This document shows, in pieces, positions 52,001 through 60,828 of a DNA stretch of 64,000 nucleotides. Made by a program: the position numbers and the translations under genes. Position 1 is the stretch's first letter. Each line of letters starts with the position of its first letter. Under the pieces are notes generated by a model. The model made no database searches and was not told where the DNA came from. It worked only from the letters and a program-made list of their open reading frames with translations. This DNA is from Dyadobacter sp. CY356 (lineage in GTDB: Bacteria; Bacteroidota; Bacteroidia; Cytophagales; Spirosomataceae). The DNA is taken from assembly GCF_021440195.1 (NCBI RefSeq), contig NZ_JAJTSZ010000012.1:1-64000 (forward strand), given 5' to 3'.

Positions 52001-52409
52001 AGAAAATTACGTCAAGAATATTTCAGAAAGACTTTCGTTATATACCCGTCTTGATGATATGAAAACGAATGTGGAACTGATTGGTTTTGAAAAAGAAGTA
52101 GCAGACAGGTTCGGGCCGTTGCCAAAGGAAGTCGAGAATTTACTCAAAACGGTTCGTTTGCGTTGGGAAGCAGAAGGTTTGTATTTCGAAAAATTAACTT
52201 TGAAAAGCAATACATTGAAAGGATACTTCGTTACATCGCAGAACGACGAGTTTTTTCAGTCTCCAAGATTTGGGAAAATTATCGATTATATCAAAATGCA
52301 TCCAAAACAAGGCTCATTGAAAGACCAGAAAGGGAAACTGATGCTGATCTATGAAAATGTGCAAAGTATTGATCAGGCGCACAAGATTTTAGTTGAAATG
52401 TGTCAATAA
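49059..52409 (+). CDS. mfd: Transcription-repair coupling factor Mfd
   Basis: This 1116-residue ATPase removes stalled RNA polymerase from DNA lesions and recruits UvrA. An N-terminal UvrB-like region comes first. An RNA-polymerase-interacting CarD-like domain (about 435-505; VGDFVTHVDYGIGRF) follows. The RecG-like motor has Walker A GDVGFGKT (589-596) and DEEQ box 690-693, and a C-terminal TRCF domain closes the protein. The start appears to be TTG 49059 (MEVKDLLTLYG), since no in-frame ATG precedes it and the family N-terminus begins here. It lies downstream of the poly-Cys leader and terminator. Confidence 0.96.
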   Translation: MEVKDLLTLYGGDSYLDLFISQIASKKQDAAHIQIKGLVGSVDAVIAAAIQQKKKSPALYILSDREEAAYFQNDLQNLLGKTEVLYYPTSYKRPYHYEEVDNANVLMRGEILNKLNVAKPGPFQIVTYPEALFEKVINKRSLIANTFSVKVGEKLDPSFLTEFLTSYGFEITDFVFEAGQFSVRGGILDVFSFASEHPFRIELFGDEVESIRSFDPDTQLSIETAKQINIVPDIQQKLVHETRESFMDFLDEDSVLWFKDAELTLEVIESCFEKAEKALQEVTSGGIQIVSNPSDLFETRRGFLNQIKKFKTVEFGRRFYFKTESKLPYSSKPQPSFNKDFKRLLDDLSENQSKGFVNIIVAEQPKQLDRLERIFEDLDPFVKFQPIPNISLREGFIDENLKIACYTDHQIFARFHKYRLKEKFSKSKAITLKELKSLHVGDFVTHVDYGIGRFAGMERKDVNGKEQEAIRLIYRDNDLLYVSVHNLHKIAKYTGKEGTPPAMSKLGSGEWEAKKSRVKKQLKDIAHELIALYAKRRQAPGFQFSPDNYMQAELESSFIYEDTPDQATAIASVKDDMEKGHPMDRLVCGDVGFGKTEVAIRAAFKAVCDSKQVAVLVPTTILAMQHFKTFSERLADFPAKVGYINRFKSTKQIKDTLKEAAEGKIDILIGTHRILNKDVHFKDLGLLIVDEEQKFGVKAKDRLKEMRVNVDVLTLTATPIPRTLHFSLMGARDLSVIATPPPNRQPVTTEVHSFSEEFIRDAISFEVQRGGQVFFVHNRVNDIESIANIIMRLVPEVRIGVAHGQMDGDKLEKVMVDFIEGEYDILVSTNIIESGIDIANANTIIINSAHMFGLSDLHQMRGRVGRSNRKAFCYLLTPNASTLASDSRKRLQTLEEFSELGDGFKVAMRDLDIRGAGNLLGAEQSGFVNDLGYELYHKMLDEAVAELKNNEFKDLFSSALGLPSKLLPDCQIETDFATLIPENYVKNISERLSLYTRLDDMKTNVELIGFEKEVADRFGPLPKEVENLLKTVRLRWEAEGLYFEKLTLKSNTLKGYFVTSQNDEFFQSPRFGKIIDYIKMHPKQGSLKDQKGKLMLIYENVQSIDQAHKILVEMCQ

Positions 52410-52442
52410 TGGATTTATAGCAAATAAGTTCGATTGATTTCA

Positions 52443-52450
52443 TACATTTG
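52443..52450 (+). promoter_or_regulatory. Candidate -7 box for gldJ
   Basis: TACATTTG fits TAnnTTTG and lies 50 bp before the start at 52500. The -33 element is not clear. Confidence 0.3.
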
Positions 52451-52499
52451 CAGTTTCGCATACTATTAAATACCAAACACTCTAAGTCACTTTAAAGCA

Positions 52500-53768
52500 A
52501 TGATTTGCATGCATAAGATGGGTATCCGGTCGATCGCGTTGATACTGATTGTGTTATTAGCGGCTACTTCGTGTAGTAAGAAAAAAAGGCCAACGAGCTT
52601 AAAGCCTGGAAAAGAAAGTTCAAAAACAGGCCTGGCGTATAACGGCAAGGATGGCTATCAGGTGAAACAATACAAAGCATTACCTGCTGGTCCTGACTTG
52701 GTTTATATTGAAGGAGGCCGTTTCACGATGGGATCTTTGGAAGAAGATGTCATGAACAGACGCGATAATCCGAAACGTACGGTAAGTATCCAGTCGTTCT
52801 ATATGGACCAGACGGAAGTTGCCAACGTTCACTATCTTGAATACTTAAATGCTGTTCAAAAGGATTCATCCGAAGAATTTTACAGCAAAGCCTTACCTGA
52901 CACAGCTGTTTGGTATAATGAATTGTCATTCAACGATTCATACGTGACTATGTATCTTCGTCACCCTGGTTTCCGTTTATACCCTGTTGTAGGTGTATCA
53001 TGGGTTCAGGCTAACGACTATTGCGCATGGAGAACTGCCGCTGTAAGTAAGAGCAATACGGCAATTGGTAACAAAGCCGGACAGAAGAAAAAAGGATTTG
53101 CTATCGGCAAGAAGAAAAAAGCTGCCAACGCTGCGGAAGCAGAAGCGGTTGCATCAGCGGAACCAACACAACTTAGAATTGAAAGTGGTTACGTAATGCC
53201 TCCTTACCGTCTGCCAACAGAAGCAGAATTTGAGTATGCTGCGATCGCGATGATCGGTACACAGTATGCTGACGAAAACCAATCAAACCAGCGTATTTAT
53301 CCTTGGGATGGTTCAACGATGCGTCAGCCTCGTGGCCGTAAACAAGGAACAATGCTTGCCAACTTCAAACGCGGACCTGGGGATTATGCAGGTATCGCTG
53401 GTAAATCAAATGATGGCGCGATTATCACGCAGGAAATTCGTTCATATCCTGCTAATGATAACGGTCTTTATGATATGGCTGGAAACGTTAGCGAATGGGT
53501 TTATGATGTTTATCGTCCGCTTTCCAACAATGATGTAAATGACTTAAACGCATTCCGTCGCGATGGATACCAGGATGATGCGAAAAACTACGATAACAAA
53601 AACAGCAACTCTCTTATCAACGATAACCTTCGTGTTTACAAAGGTGGTTCATGGTCTGATGTAGCTTACTGGTTATCTCCGGGAACACGTCGTTACATGG
53701 ATCAGGATTCTGCAACTGCATCAGTTGGTTTCCGTTGTGCAATGATCGCAACTGGTAGTCATAAATAA
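52500..53768 (+). CDS. gldJ: GldJ-like gliding/T9SS lipoprotein (SUMF1 fold)
   Basis: This 422-residue lipoprotein (signal ending LLAATSC) has a formylglycine-generating-enzyme (SUMF1/FGE-sulfatase) domain: VYIEGGRFTMGSLEED, SFYMDQTEVANVHYLEYL, PVVGVSWVQANDYCAW, RLPTEAEFEYAA, GLYDMAGNVSEWVYDVY and VGFRCAM. Within T9SS bacteria this fold is used by GldJ and GldK. The SSKTGLAYNGKDG segment and the lack of adjacent gldL/M/N favour GldJ. An Ala/Lys-rich insert (about 190-225) interrupts the domain. A later ATG at 52518 is also a possible start. Confidence 0.75.
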   Translation: MICMHKMGIRSIALILIVLLAATSCSKKKRPTSLKPGKESSKTGLAYNGKDGYQVKQYKALPAGPDLVYIEGGRFTMGSLEEDVMNRRDNPKRTVSIQSFYMDQTEVANVHYLEYLNAVQKDSSEEFYSKALPDTAVWYNELSFNDSYVTMYLRHPGFRLYPVVGVSWVQANDYCAWRTAAVSKSNTAIGNKAGQKKKGFAIGKKKKAANAAEAEAVASAEPTQLRIESGYVMPPYRLPTEAEFEYAAIAMIGTQYADENQSNQRIYPWDGSTMRQPRGRKQGTMLANFKRGPGDYAGIAGKSNDGAIITQEIRSYPANDNGLYDMAGNVSEWVYDVYRPLSNNDVNDLNAFRRDGYQDDAKNYDNKNSNSLINDNLRVYKGGSWSDVAYWLSPGTRRYMDQDSATASVGFRCAMIATGSHK

Positions 53769-53795
53769 GATTCTTTTAGAGAAAATAATATAGTT

Positions 53796-53834
53796 AAAAT
53801 CAGGATCAGGCTTTAAAAACCTGATCCTGATTTT
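53796..53834. terminator. Bidirectional terminator between gldJ and comF
   Basis: A 15 bp perfect stem (AAAATCAGGATCAGG at 53796-53810 with 53820-53834) is followed by a T run on the plus strand. It lies between convergent stops. Confidence 0.9.
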
Positions 53835-53852
53835 TTTTGTGCTTGTTTTCTT

Positions 53853-54539
53853 TTAATGCTGAGTTGAAGCAATCGTCAAAATGTGAAATTGTATACATCC
53901 TGCATTCTTCAAAACTTCCATACAGGCTTCCAAAGTTGCGCCGGTTGTTAAGATATCGTCGATGATAATAACGGTAAGTCCTTCCATATTTCCATTGACC
54001 TGAAATACTCCTTTAACATTTTCCCAGCGTTCGTTACGGGTCTTTCCCGTTTGTGTTTCTGTGAATTTTGTCCTTTCCAATACCTTTCCTGACCAGGGAA
54101 TATTTGTTGCATTTGAAAATCCTTCGGCCAGTTTATCACTCTGGTTATAACCGCGGATCTTCAATTTCTTTTTGTGCAAAGGAACTGTAACAATCAGATC
54201 AGCCTCAGGCAAATTTCCATTTGATAACATTTCCTGCCCGAACATAAAACCGAGTAAAACACCAATTTCAGATTTACCGCGATATTTCAGCGCGTGTAAA
54301 AGTTTTTGTACTTTACCTTTTTTGGTAAATAATAAAAATGAATTTGTCCCGGCCACTTCATGCACATCAACAAATTTTTGTTTGACAGACGCACTAAATA
54401 CACTATCCTGCTCAATCCTTGGAAGTCCGATTCTGCATGATGTACAGATAGTTTCCTCATTACCGATCAAACCTTTGTCACAAGCCTCGCAACATCTTGG
54501 AAAAATCAGATCAACGAAATCAAACCAGAGAGAAGCCAT
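53853..54539 (-). CDS. comF: ComF-family phosphoribosyltransferase-like protein
   Basis: This 228-residue protein starts with a four-Cys zinc ribbon (CCEACDKGLIGNEETICTSC). A PRTase fold follows, with VPLHKKKLKIRGYNQSDKLA and the PRPP-loop VIIIDDILTTGATLEACM. ComF proteins are needed for DNA uptake in natural transformation in several species. comM at 17182 is the other competence-type gene in the window. No competence pilus genes are seen. Confidence 0.92.
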   Translation of the reverse strand: MASLWFDFVDLIFPRCCEACDKGLIGNEETICTSCRIGLPRIEQDSVFSASVKQKFVDVHEVAGTNSFLLFTKKGKVQKLLHALKYRGKSEIGVLLGFMFGQEMLSNGNLPEADLIVTVPLHKKKLKIRGYNQSDKLAEGFSNATNIPWSGKVLERTKFTETQTGKTRNERWENVKGVFQVNGNMEGLTVIIIDDILTTGATLEACMEVLKNAGCIQFHILTIASTQH

Positions 54540-54696
54540 GACAATTTTGAATGATTGAATGAGAGAATAACAGAATAATTTTGAATGAGAGAATGATTGA
54601 ATAAATTAGCTGGTCAGAACAGACCTTGTTAACTTTACAACATCGACATCCTGGTTGTTTTTTGACTTTTTATAATTAGCATTTTCCTCATAAGCA

Positions 54697-56058
54697 ATGA
54701 ATACCCTTATCCTGAATGCCCGAATTGTCAATGAAAATACGATACACGAATCTGACGTATATATCGCTGATGGTCACATCCAACGCATTGGAAAAGACCT
54801 GCAAAATCTTCCTGCTGATCGTTTTATTGACGCTAAGGGCACTTATTTGCTACCCGGTGTAATTGATGATCAGGTTCATTTCCGCGAGCCGGGGTTGACT
54901 TACAAGGCTGATATTCATTCTGAAGCACGGGCCGGAGTTGCGGGCGGTGTAACGTCATTTATGGAGATGCCAAATACGGTTCCCAATGCGCTCACCCAGC
55001 AACTTTTGCAGGATAAATATGATATTGCCGAAAAAAGCTCTTTGGCGAACTATTCGTTTTTTATGGGTGGTTCTAATACCAACTACGACGAGGTAATGCG
55101 TACAGATCCTACGCAGGTTTGCGGAATCAAGATATTTATGGGTTCTTCTACCGGAAATATGCTTGTAGATTCGCCGGAAGTTCTCGAAAAGCTGTTTGCT
55201 AACGCACCAATGTTAATTGCGACACATTGCGAGGATGAAGCAACAGTTCGCCAGCGGATGGAGTTTTTTAAAGAAAAATATGGTGATAACGTTCCTTACG
55301 ATATTCACGCTTTGGTCAGAAATGAAGAGGCTTGTCTGATTTCCTCCACTTTCGCAAGTGGCCTGGCACATAAACATAAAACCAGATTACACATTCTTCA
55401 TATCTCGACTGGGGATGAAGTGTCACTTTTTGAAGTTGGAGAGCGTAAAAATGGTAAGATACTGCTGGCAGACGGATCTCCAAAACTTGTCACTTCCGAG
55501 GCTTGTGTGCATCATTTATGGTTTGATGCAGAAGATTACCGGACGCTTGGAAACAAGATCAAATGCAACCCGGCTATCAAAGCACCACATCACAAAGAAG
55601 CGATTTTACAAGCGGTTTTAGATAATCGCATTGATGTAATTGCAACAGATCATGCGCCGCATACTATCGAAGAAAAGGCATTACCTTACTGGCAGGCACC
55701 TTCCGGGTTACCTTTGATTCAGCATACACTAAATGTGATGTTGGAATTCAGTAAACAAGGAAAGATACCTTTGGAAAGAGTAGCTGAAAAAATGAGTCAT
55801 GCCGTGGCAGATTGCTTCCAGATTAAAGACAGAGGTTATATTCGTGAGGGATACTGGGCAGATCTGGTTCTTGTTGATCTTGATGGAATCACTTTGGTTG
55901 AACCTTCCAATATTTATTCAAAATGCGGATGGTCACCTTTTGAAGGGACAGATTTCCAGTCTGTCATAACACATACTTTTGTGTCCGGCCATCTGGCCTA
56001 CGAAAATGGTGTTTTTGATGAATCGGTTAAAGGAAAAAGAATGTCATTTACCCGATAG
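54697..56058 (+). CDS. pyrC: Dihydroorotase PyrC
   Basis: This 453-residue cyclic amidohydrolase converts carbamoyl aspartate to dihydroorotate in pyrimidine synthesis. Motifs are IDDQVHFREPG, MEMPNTVPNA, ATHCEDEA, LHILHIST and IATDHAPHT. The usual metal-binding His-x-His of strand 1 reads Gln-Val-His, a substitution I recall in Bacteroidota enzymes, so metal binding may be atypical. The last 15 bp overlap the convergent Nudix gene. Confidence 0.9.
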   Translation: MNTLILNARIVNENTIHESDVYIADGHIQRIGKDLQNLPADRFIDAKGTYLLPGVIDDQVHFREPGLTYKADIHSEARAGVAGGVTSFMEMPNTVPNALTQQLLQDKYDIAEKSSLANYSFFMGGSNTNYDEVMRTDPTQVCGIKIFMGSSTGNMLVDSPEVLEKLFANAPMLIATHCEDEATVRQRMEFFKEKYGDNVPYDIHALVRNEEACLISSTFASGLAHKHKTRLHILHISTGDEVSLFEVGERKNGKILLADGSPKLVTSEACVHHLWFDAEDYRTLGNKIKCNPAIKAPHHKEAILQAVLDNRIDVIATDHAPHTIEEKALPYWQAPSGLPLIQHTLNVMLEFSKQGKIPLERVAEKMSHAVADCFQIKDRGYIREGYWADLVLVDLDGITLVEPSNIYSKCGWSPFEGTDFQSVITHTFVSGHLAYENGVFDESVKGKRMSFTR

Positions 56059-56466
56059 GTAGGTGTAGTAACTTTTAATAATGTCCAGATCCCCGGACGT
56101 CCAGTTTAATGACAGCAAATCTTGTGGATCAAGCCACATGATTTGCTCATGCTCCGATAAGGTCATTTCAAAAGTGCGCAGTTTACAAACAAAAGGCACC
56201 AGAATGATTTCTCTCCAACCCTGATCTTTTATCGTCACCGGCAATTTTTGAATTATTTCAATATCCACATCCAGTTCTTCACGGATTTCGCGAAAAAGGG
56301 TTTCCTCATCATTTTCGTTTTCCTCCTGCTTTCCCCCGGGAAACTCCCATTGCAGCGGAAACGAAAGTGCCGCACTACGCTGTCCTGCCAAGACTTTTCC
56401 ATCATGTTCAATAATTGCACAAGGCACTCTCACAACCAACTTTACAGCAACAATACTTTCTATCAT
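56044..56466 (-). CDS. MutT-like Nudix hydrolase
   Basis: This 140-residue protein has the Nudix box GGKQEENENDEETLFREIRE followed by ELDV, which fits Gx5Ex7REUxEExGU in outline. FPLQWEFPGGK precedes it as in MutT/8-oxo-dGTP diphosphatases. It probably cleans oxidised or non-standard nucleotides. ATG 56466 (MIESIVAVKLV) is preferred to 56490, because family members start right at this strand. It overlaps the pyrC 3' end by 15 bp, convergently. Confidence 0.82.
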   Translation of the reverse strand: MIESIVAVKLVVRVPCAIIEHDGKVLAGQRSAALSFPLQWEFPGGKQEENENDEETLFREIREELDVDIEIIQKLPVTIKDQGWREIILVPFVCKLRTFEMTLSEHEQIMWLDPQDLLSLNWTSGDLDIIKSYYTYLSGK

Positions 56467-56608
56467 ACCAGCAGTGACACAAAATTTCACGCAAAAGTAC
56501 GCAATTATCGAAGAATATACAATGCCATTGGATCAATTATTGTCTTGTTGACACTATCTTAACATAAGCGTAAATATCTTAAAATCAGCTTTTCTAGCGA
56601 TAGGATTT

Positions 56609-57634
56609 TTAAAATAACTCCCCTGAGCGATGCCTTGGCAGTATTCCCAAATGACGGTATGCTTTTTCGGTTACTTCACGGCCTCTGGAAGTTCGTTTCA
56701 TATAGCCTTCCTGAATCAAAAATGGTTCATAAACCTCTTCAATGGTTTCCGCTTCCTCTCCACAAGCCGTAGCAATAGTGGAAAGTCCAACCGGGCCGCC
56801 TTTGAATTTCTCAATGATGGTACTCAAAATCCGGTTATCCATTTCATCCAGACCGTTCTGGTCTACATTGAGTGCCAACAAAGCCATTTCGGCGATGGCT
56901 ACCGTAATTCTGCCATTACCTTTCACCTGCGCAAAATCACGCGTTCTGCGTAATAGATTATTGGCTATACGCGGGGTTCCACGGCTACGGCGGGCAATTT
57001 CATAAGCGGCATCATCTTCTAGTGGCGTTCCAAGAATTTCGGCTGATCTTTTTAAGATTGATTTCAACAATTGGGCGTCATAATATTCCAGTCGCGCATT
57101 GATACCAAAACGTGCCCTTAAAGGCGACGTCAGCATTCCGGCGCGTGTGGTTGCACCAATCAGTGTAAAAGGATTCAGACCGATCTGGATACTACGGGCA
57201 TTCGGACCGCTATCCAGCATGATATCGATTTTATAATCCTCCATGGCAGAATACAGATATTCTTCGACAATCGGATTCAGACGATGGATCTCGTCAATAA
57301 AAAGTACATCATGTTCCTGTAAGTTGGTCAGCAAACCAGCCAGATCACTGGGTTTGTCAAGGACAGGGCCTGAGGTGATTTTAATTCCCGCAGCCAGCTC
57401 ATTGGCGATGATATGCGATAACGTCGTTTTTCCAAGACCGGGAGGGCCATGCAATAGTACGTGATCCATGGCGTCACCCCGCTGCCGGGCTGCCAAAACA
57501 TATATTTTTAAATTTTCAAGAATTTTTTCCTGTCCTGTAAAATCATCAAACGAAAGCGGGCGTAATGCCCGCTCTACATCTTTTTCAGTATTAGAAAGAT
57601 TTTCTTTATCTCCGGACAGATAATCCTGGCGCAT
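56609..57634 (-). CDS. ruvB: Holliday-junction branch-migration ATPase RuvB
   Basis: This 341-residue AAA+ motor drives branch migration with RuvA. Walker A is GPPGLGKTT, Walker B is VLFIDEIHRL, sensor 1 is GATTRAGMLTSPLRARFGI, the arginine finger is in SRGTPRIANNLLRR, and a C-terminal winged helix ends QEGYMKRTSRGREVTEKAY. Length is standard. ruvA and ruvC are not nearby, as is common in Bacteroidota. Confidence 0.97.
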   Translation of the reverse strand: MRQDYLSGDKENLSNTEKDVERALRPLSFDDFTGQEKILENLKIYVLAARQRGDAMDHVLLHGPPGLGKTTLSHIIANELAAGIKITSGPVLDKPSDLAGLLTNLQEHDVLFIDEIHRLNPIVEEYLYSAMEDYKIDIMLDSGPNARSIQIGLNPFTLIGATTRAGMLTSPLRARFGINARLEYYDAQLLKSILKRSAEILGTPLEDDAAYEIARRSRGTPRIANNLLRRTRDFAQVKGNGRITVAIAEMALLALNVDQNGLDEMDNRILSTIIEKFKGGPVGLSTIATACGEEAETIEEVYEPFLIQEGYMKRTSRGREVTEKAYRHLGILPRHRSGELF

Positions 57635-57726
57635 AAGCTTTTCGACAATATTTATAGCGCTTCAACAAAAAACGCACACATGTTACCTGATCAAAAATAA
57701 CCGTTTTTATTGGCAAAACCGAACAG

Positions 57727-60603
57727 TTAACGAATCACCATGACAGAGCCACGCAACACAACAGGATTTCTTTCAGGGAAATATTGGGCTTCGTAAGAAA
57801 CAATATATGGATATACGCCCGGCTGCACTTTCATGCCCTTATAAGTCCCATCCCAACGGCTTTCAATCGAATTGGTTGCATATATCACCTCACCCCAACG
57901 GTTGTAAATCCGGATGGAATAATTGGTGTAATATGCTCCAAAAACTTCCAGTGTTTCATTTTTACCATTTCCATCTGGTGTGAAAGCATCAGGAATAAAG
58001 AACCGGGGTTCACATTGATCTAAAACGGTTGTCGACTTCTGTGCAATACAACCTTCCTTATTTGTCCCCAAAACGGTGTAAACGCCTTTTTGATTTACCG
58101 TTATTGTTTGTGTAGTATCACCGGTAGCCGGCCATTCGTAATGGATAACCCCGACACCTTTGGCATCCAGCACGGTCGATCCGCCATCAGGTATACAGAT
58201 ATAGTATTCAGGCGCAAGTCCCAGGAAAGGTGATGGAAGTTCTCCAACCTGAATTGTATCCGCATTATAACAGTCGTTCCCGTTTTTAACCTGAACAAAG
58301 TAAGTACCCGGCTGACGAACGGTTATACTCCTTGTTTTTTCACCGGTATTCCATAAAAACTCTCTCCACGTAAGTCCCGGAGCCGTAATTAAAATAGAAC
58401 TGTCGCGGCACATGGTTGTATCTGCCCCCAGATCAAATGCCGGCGGCTTTCGTAAGGTGACTTCGGTAGTATCAGCCGTGAAACAATCTCTTTGCGGACC
58501 ATTATAGGCAACGGCAATGTAGCGACCAGTGGCAGTAACTTTCAAAGTCCTGGAACGGCCAACAATTCTGCCTCTGTTATACCATTCATAAATTTGCGCT
58601 GTGATACCCATGTCCAGCTGAATATATTGTCCGCAAGTATCGATGTTCGCACGAAGATTCATAGCAGGTGGTGTTTCATAAATAACAACGGTATCTTTTG
58701 TTACCATTGTCGTACACTCATTTGTCTGCGAGAGCGTTACGAGATAACTACCAGGCTGCGTGTAAGTATGGGTTGCCTTTTGTTGTTGTTTTGATGGAGC
58801 AGTAGGAGCACTTCCATCACCGAAGTTCCAGCTATACGTATCTTCTTTGGGATCGCAAATCGGTCCGGCTTCAAAGGTTGTCGGTTCATTGGTACAAAAA
58901 CCATCAGCAGTAAAGCCTGGCCCGGATGATTCCTGAGAGAAATCCTGAACCATATTAGGCAAACCTAATCCACTTTTTTTGCCACCAAGATTTGCACCTT
59001 CTAATTTATATTCAATCGTACTAACAGAATTTCTTTCCGGTTTTCCAATCACACCCAGATAATCACTTCCGTCAACAGCCATGTATATCTTCCCATCAGA
59101 AGCCATTTGTAAAGCCCCGTACTTCTGCGTGGCAGAACTGTCGATAACCAGCGCGGATTCTACCAGCGTACTGTCGCTAAATGTAAGATCGTATTGTTTT
59201 AAATATGATTTGGTTTTCCCGTCTCCCTGAAAGGTGACGTACATTTTTTCACCACTGGAAGAAAATTCTATCCCATACGCAATAGGCGGGGCAGGCCCGA
59301 GATTTATTTTTTTGTCATAGGTAAGAACACCTGTTGAATCATTGAATTTGAACAATTCAACATAATTGGTAGGCGGTCCTGGTATGACAATTGCCAATCG
59401 CCGGTCACCGCTGGTACTGTCCGGTGAAGAGAATTTCATATATCCTTCTCCTTTATTCAAGGAATCGTGCGCCATACCCAATTCAGGAGAACTGGTCTCT
59501 GTAAGACCACCGGTTGTAGCGTGAAAAATTCTGAATTTATTGGTTCCGTAATCATGTGAAACAACCCAATAGGTGGTATCTCTTTTATTTTCAACCGCTG
59601 CAATTCTTTCCGTTGTTGGCTGCTGTAAGGTTGTATTTTGTTCTATAATGGCACCTTTACCATTATTCCGGCGCATATCTACCACACTTACTGTAAGATA
59701 TTTCGTACCCTGAATATCTGTTGTTGTAAAAACATTATACAAATATTCACAACCGCGGCAGGTGGGCTGCGGAACAATTAAAACCGATTCTGTGGATGTA
59801 TGACTACCTAAAAGCGGCGCGCAGTTGGCGATCGCAAAGCAATCCATCTTCTTATGGTCCTTATTATAGATGGTGATACCATCAGAATAAAACAGCAATT
59901 CACCTTTTGAATTTGCTATGGAAGAAACCCCTTCTGCCGTATTTACCTGACCATCCGTTAAAGGTGATGGCGGAGAATTATTAAAATCAAGCCCCGCATT
60001 CGCTCCAAAATACCATTTGGCACCTTCCGAATTGGTAGGTTCCATACAAATCTTCACATTAACCTTATCCTGGAGTTTACAACCATTTGGCATAATAACC
60101 TGAACGGAATAACATCCGGAGCTGTCGACTTTTAAAATCTGTGTTGTATCACCTTTTGGATACCAGATATATTTTGCGCCTGCGGGTGCATTGGTAGGAT
60201 AAGGATTCAAATCAATACTTTGTCCGGGACAGATGGTAGTATCTGCTTTCCATTTCTGAAATGCAGGTGGAACTTCTCCAATAGTAATTGCCTGCGTTTC
60301 CGTTGTCTTCGAACCATCAGCAAAAGTTCTGGTCAATGTGACATTAAAAGTCCCGGCAGTTTTGTAAGCATGCAAAGGATTTCGTACAATATCCGTTCCT
60401 CCGTCTCCAAAATCCCAGGCCCAGGCCGTAGCCTTGCTATTGTTGTCTTCATTAAACACAGTTCCATCCTCCGCGCACGCCGGACTTGGCACGCACTTTT
60501 CTGTGACCGTGAAAGTTTGACCTTTTGCAAATCCCGTTACCAGAAAGAACAAAAAGAAAAATGAATAAAATATTTTCCGATGTGTATTATAAAATTGCCT
60601 CAT
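57727..60603 (-). CDS. T9SS cargo: PKD protein with gliding-motility-associated C-terminal (CHU_C) domain
   Basis: This 958-residue secreted protein has a signal peptide (FLVTGFAKGQ) and a first PKD domain (about 45-110; WAWDFGDGGTD). A central propeller-like region (about 195-570) follows, then a second PKD domain (about 600-660; YSWNFGDGSAP). Several Ig-like repeats (about 665-860) come next, and the C-terminal type-B sorting domain (about 870-958; TPDGNGKNETLEVFG, RIYNRWGEVIY, WDGTYKG) ends the protein. Type-B cargo is exported by the type IX system and is usually paired with a PorP/SprF protein. One is divergently encoded at 60829. Confidence 0.92.
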   Translation of the reverse strand: MRQFYNTHRKIFYSFFFLFFLVTGFAKGQTFTVTEKCVPSPACAEDGTVFNEDNNSKATAWAWDFGDGGTDIVRNPLHAYKTAGTFNVTLTRTFADGSKTTETQAITIGEVPPAFQKWKADTTICPGQSIDLNPYPTNAPAGAKYIWYPKGDTTQILKVDSSGCYSVQVIMPNGCKLQDKVNVKICMEPTNSEGAKWYFGANAGLDFNNSPPSPLTDGQVNTAEGVSSIANSKGELLFYSDGITIYNKDHKKMDCFAIANCAPLLGSHTSTESVLIVPQPTCRGCEYLYNVFTTTDIQGTKYLTVSVVDMRRNNGKGAIIEQNTTLQQPTTERIAAVENKRDTTYWVVSHDYGTNKFRIFHATTGGLTETSSPELGMAHDSLNKGEGYMKFSSPDSTSGDRRLAIVIPGPPTNYVELFKFNDSTGVLTYDKKINLGPAPPIAYGIEFSSSGEKMYVTFQGDGKTKSYLKQYDLTFSDSTLVESALVIDSSATQKYGALQMASDGKIYMAVDGSDYLGVIGKPERNSVSTIEYKLEGANLGGKKSGLGLPNMVQDFSQESSGPGFTADGFCTNEPTTFEAGPICDPKEDTYSWNFGDGSAPTAPSKQQQKATHTYTQPGSYLVTLSQTNECTTMVTKDTVVIYETPPAMNLRANIDTCGQYIQLDMGITAQIYEWYNRGRIVGRSRTLKVTATGRYIAVAYNGPQRDCFTADTTEVTLRKPPAFDLGADTTMCRDSSILITAPGLTWREFLWNTGEKTRSITVRQPGTYFVQVKNGNDCYNADTIQVGELPSPFLGLAPEYYICIPDGGSTVLDAKGVGVIHYEWPATGDTTQTITVNQKGVYTVLGTNKEGCIAQKSTTVLDQCEPRFFIPDAFTPDGNGKNETLEVFGAYYTNYSIRIYNRWGEVIYATNSIESRWDGTYKGMKVQPGVYPYIVSYEAQYFPERNPVVLRGSVMVIR

Positions 60604-60828
60604 GTTTCGTTACTAAATCAATCATCCCTACCGAGCCACTTTAATATTCTTGTTACCTGATCATTCTAACGAAAATAATATGTTAAAATTTTGTGTGGTA
60701 ATGTCTTAAAAACCATGCTAATTTGAATATAATTACGCAATGTGGCGACAATTTGTGAATTAAAACCTGTAATTTTTTATGTCACTATACACAATTCGCC
60801 GTAAATAGCGGACAAAGTCTATTATTGT

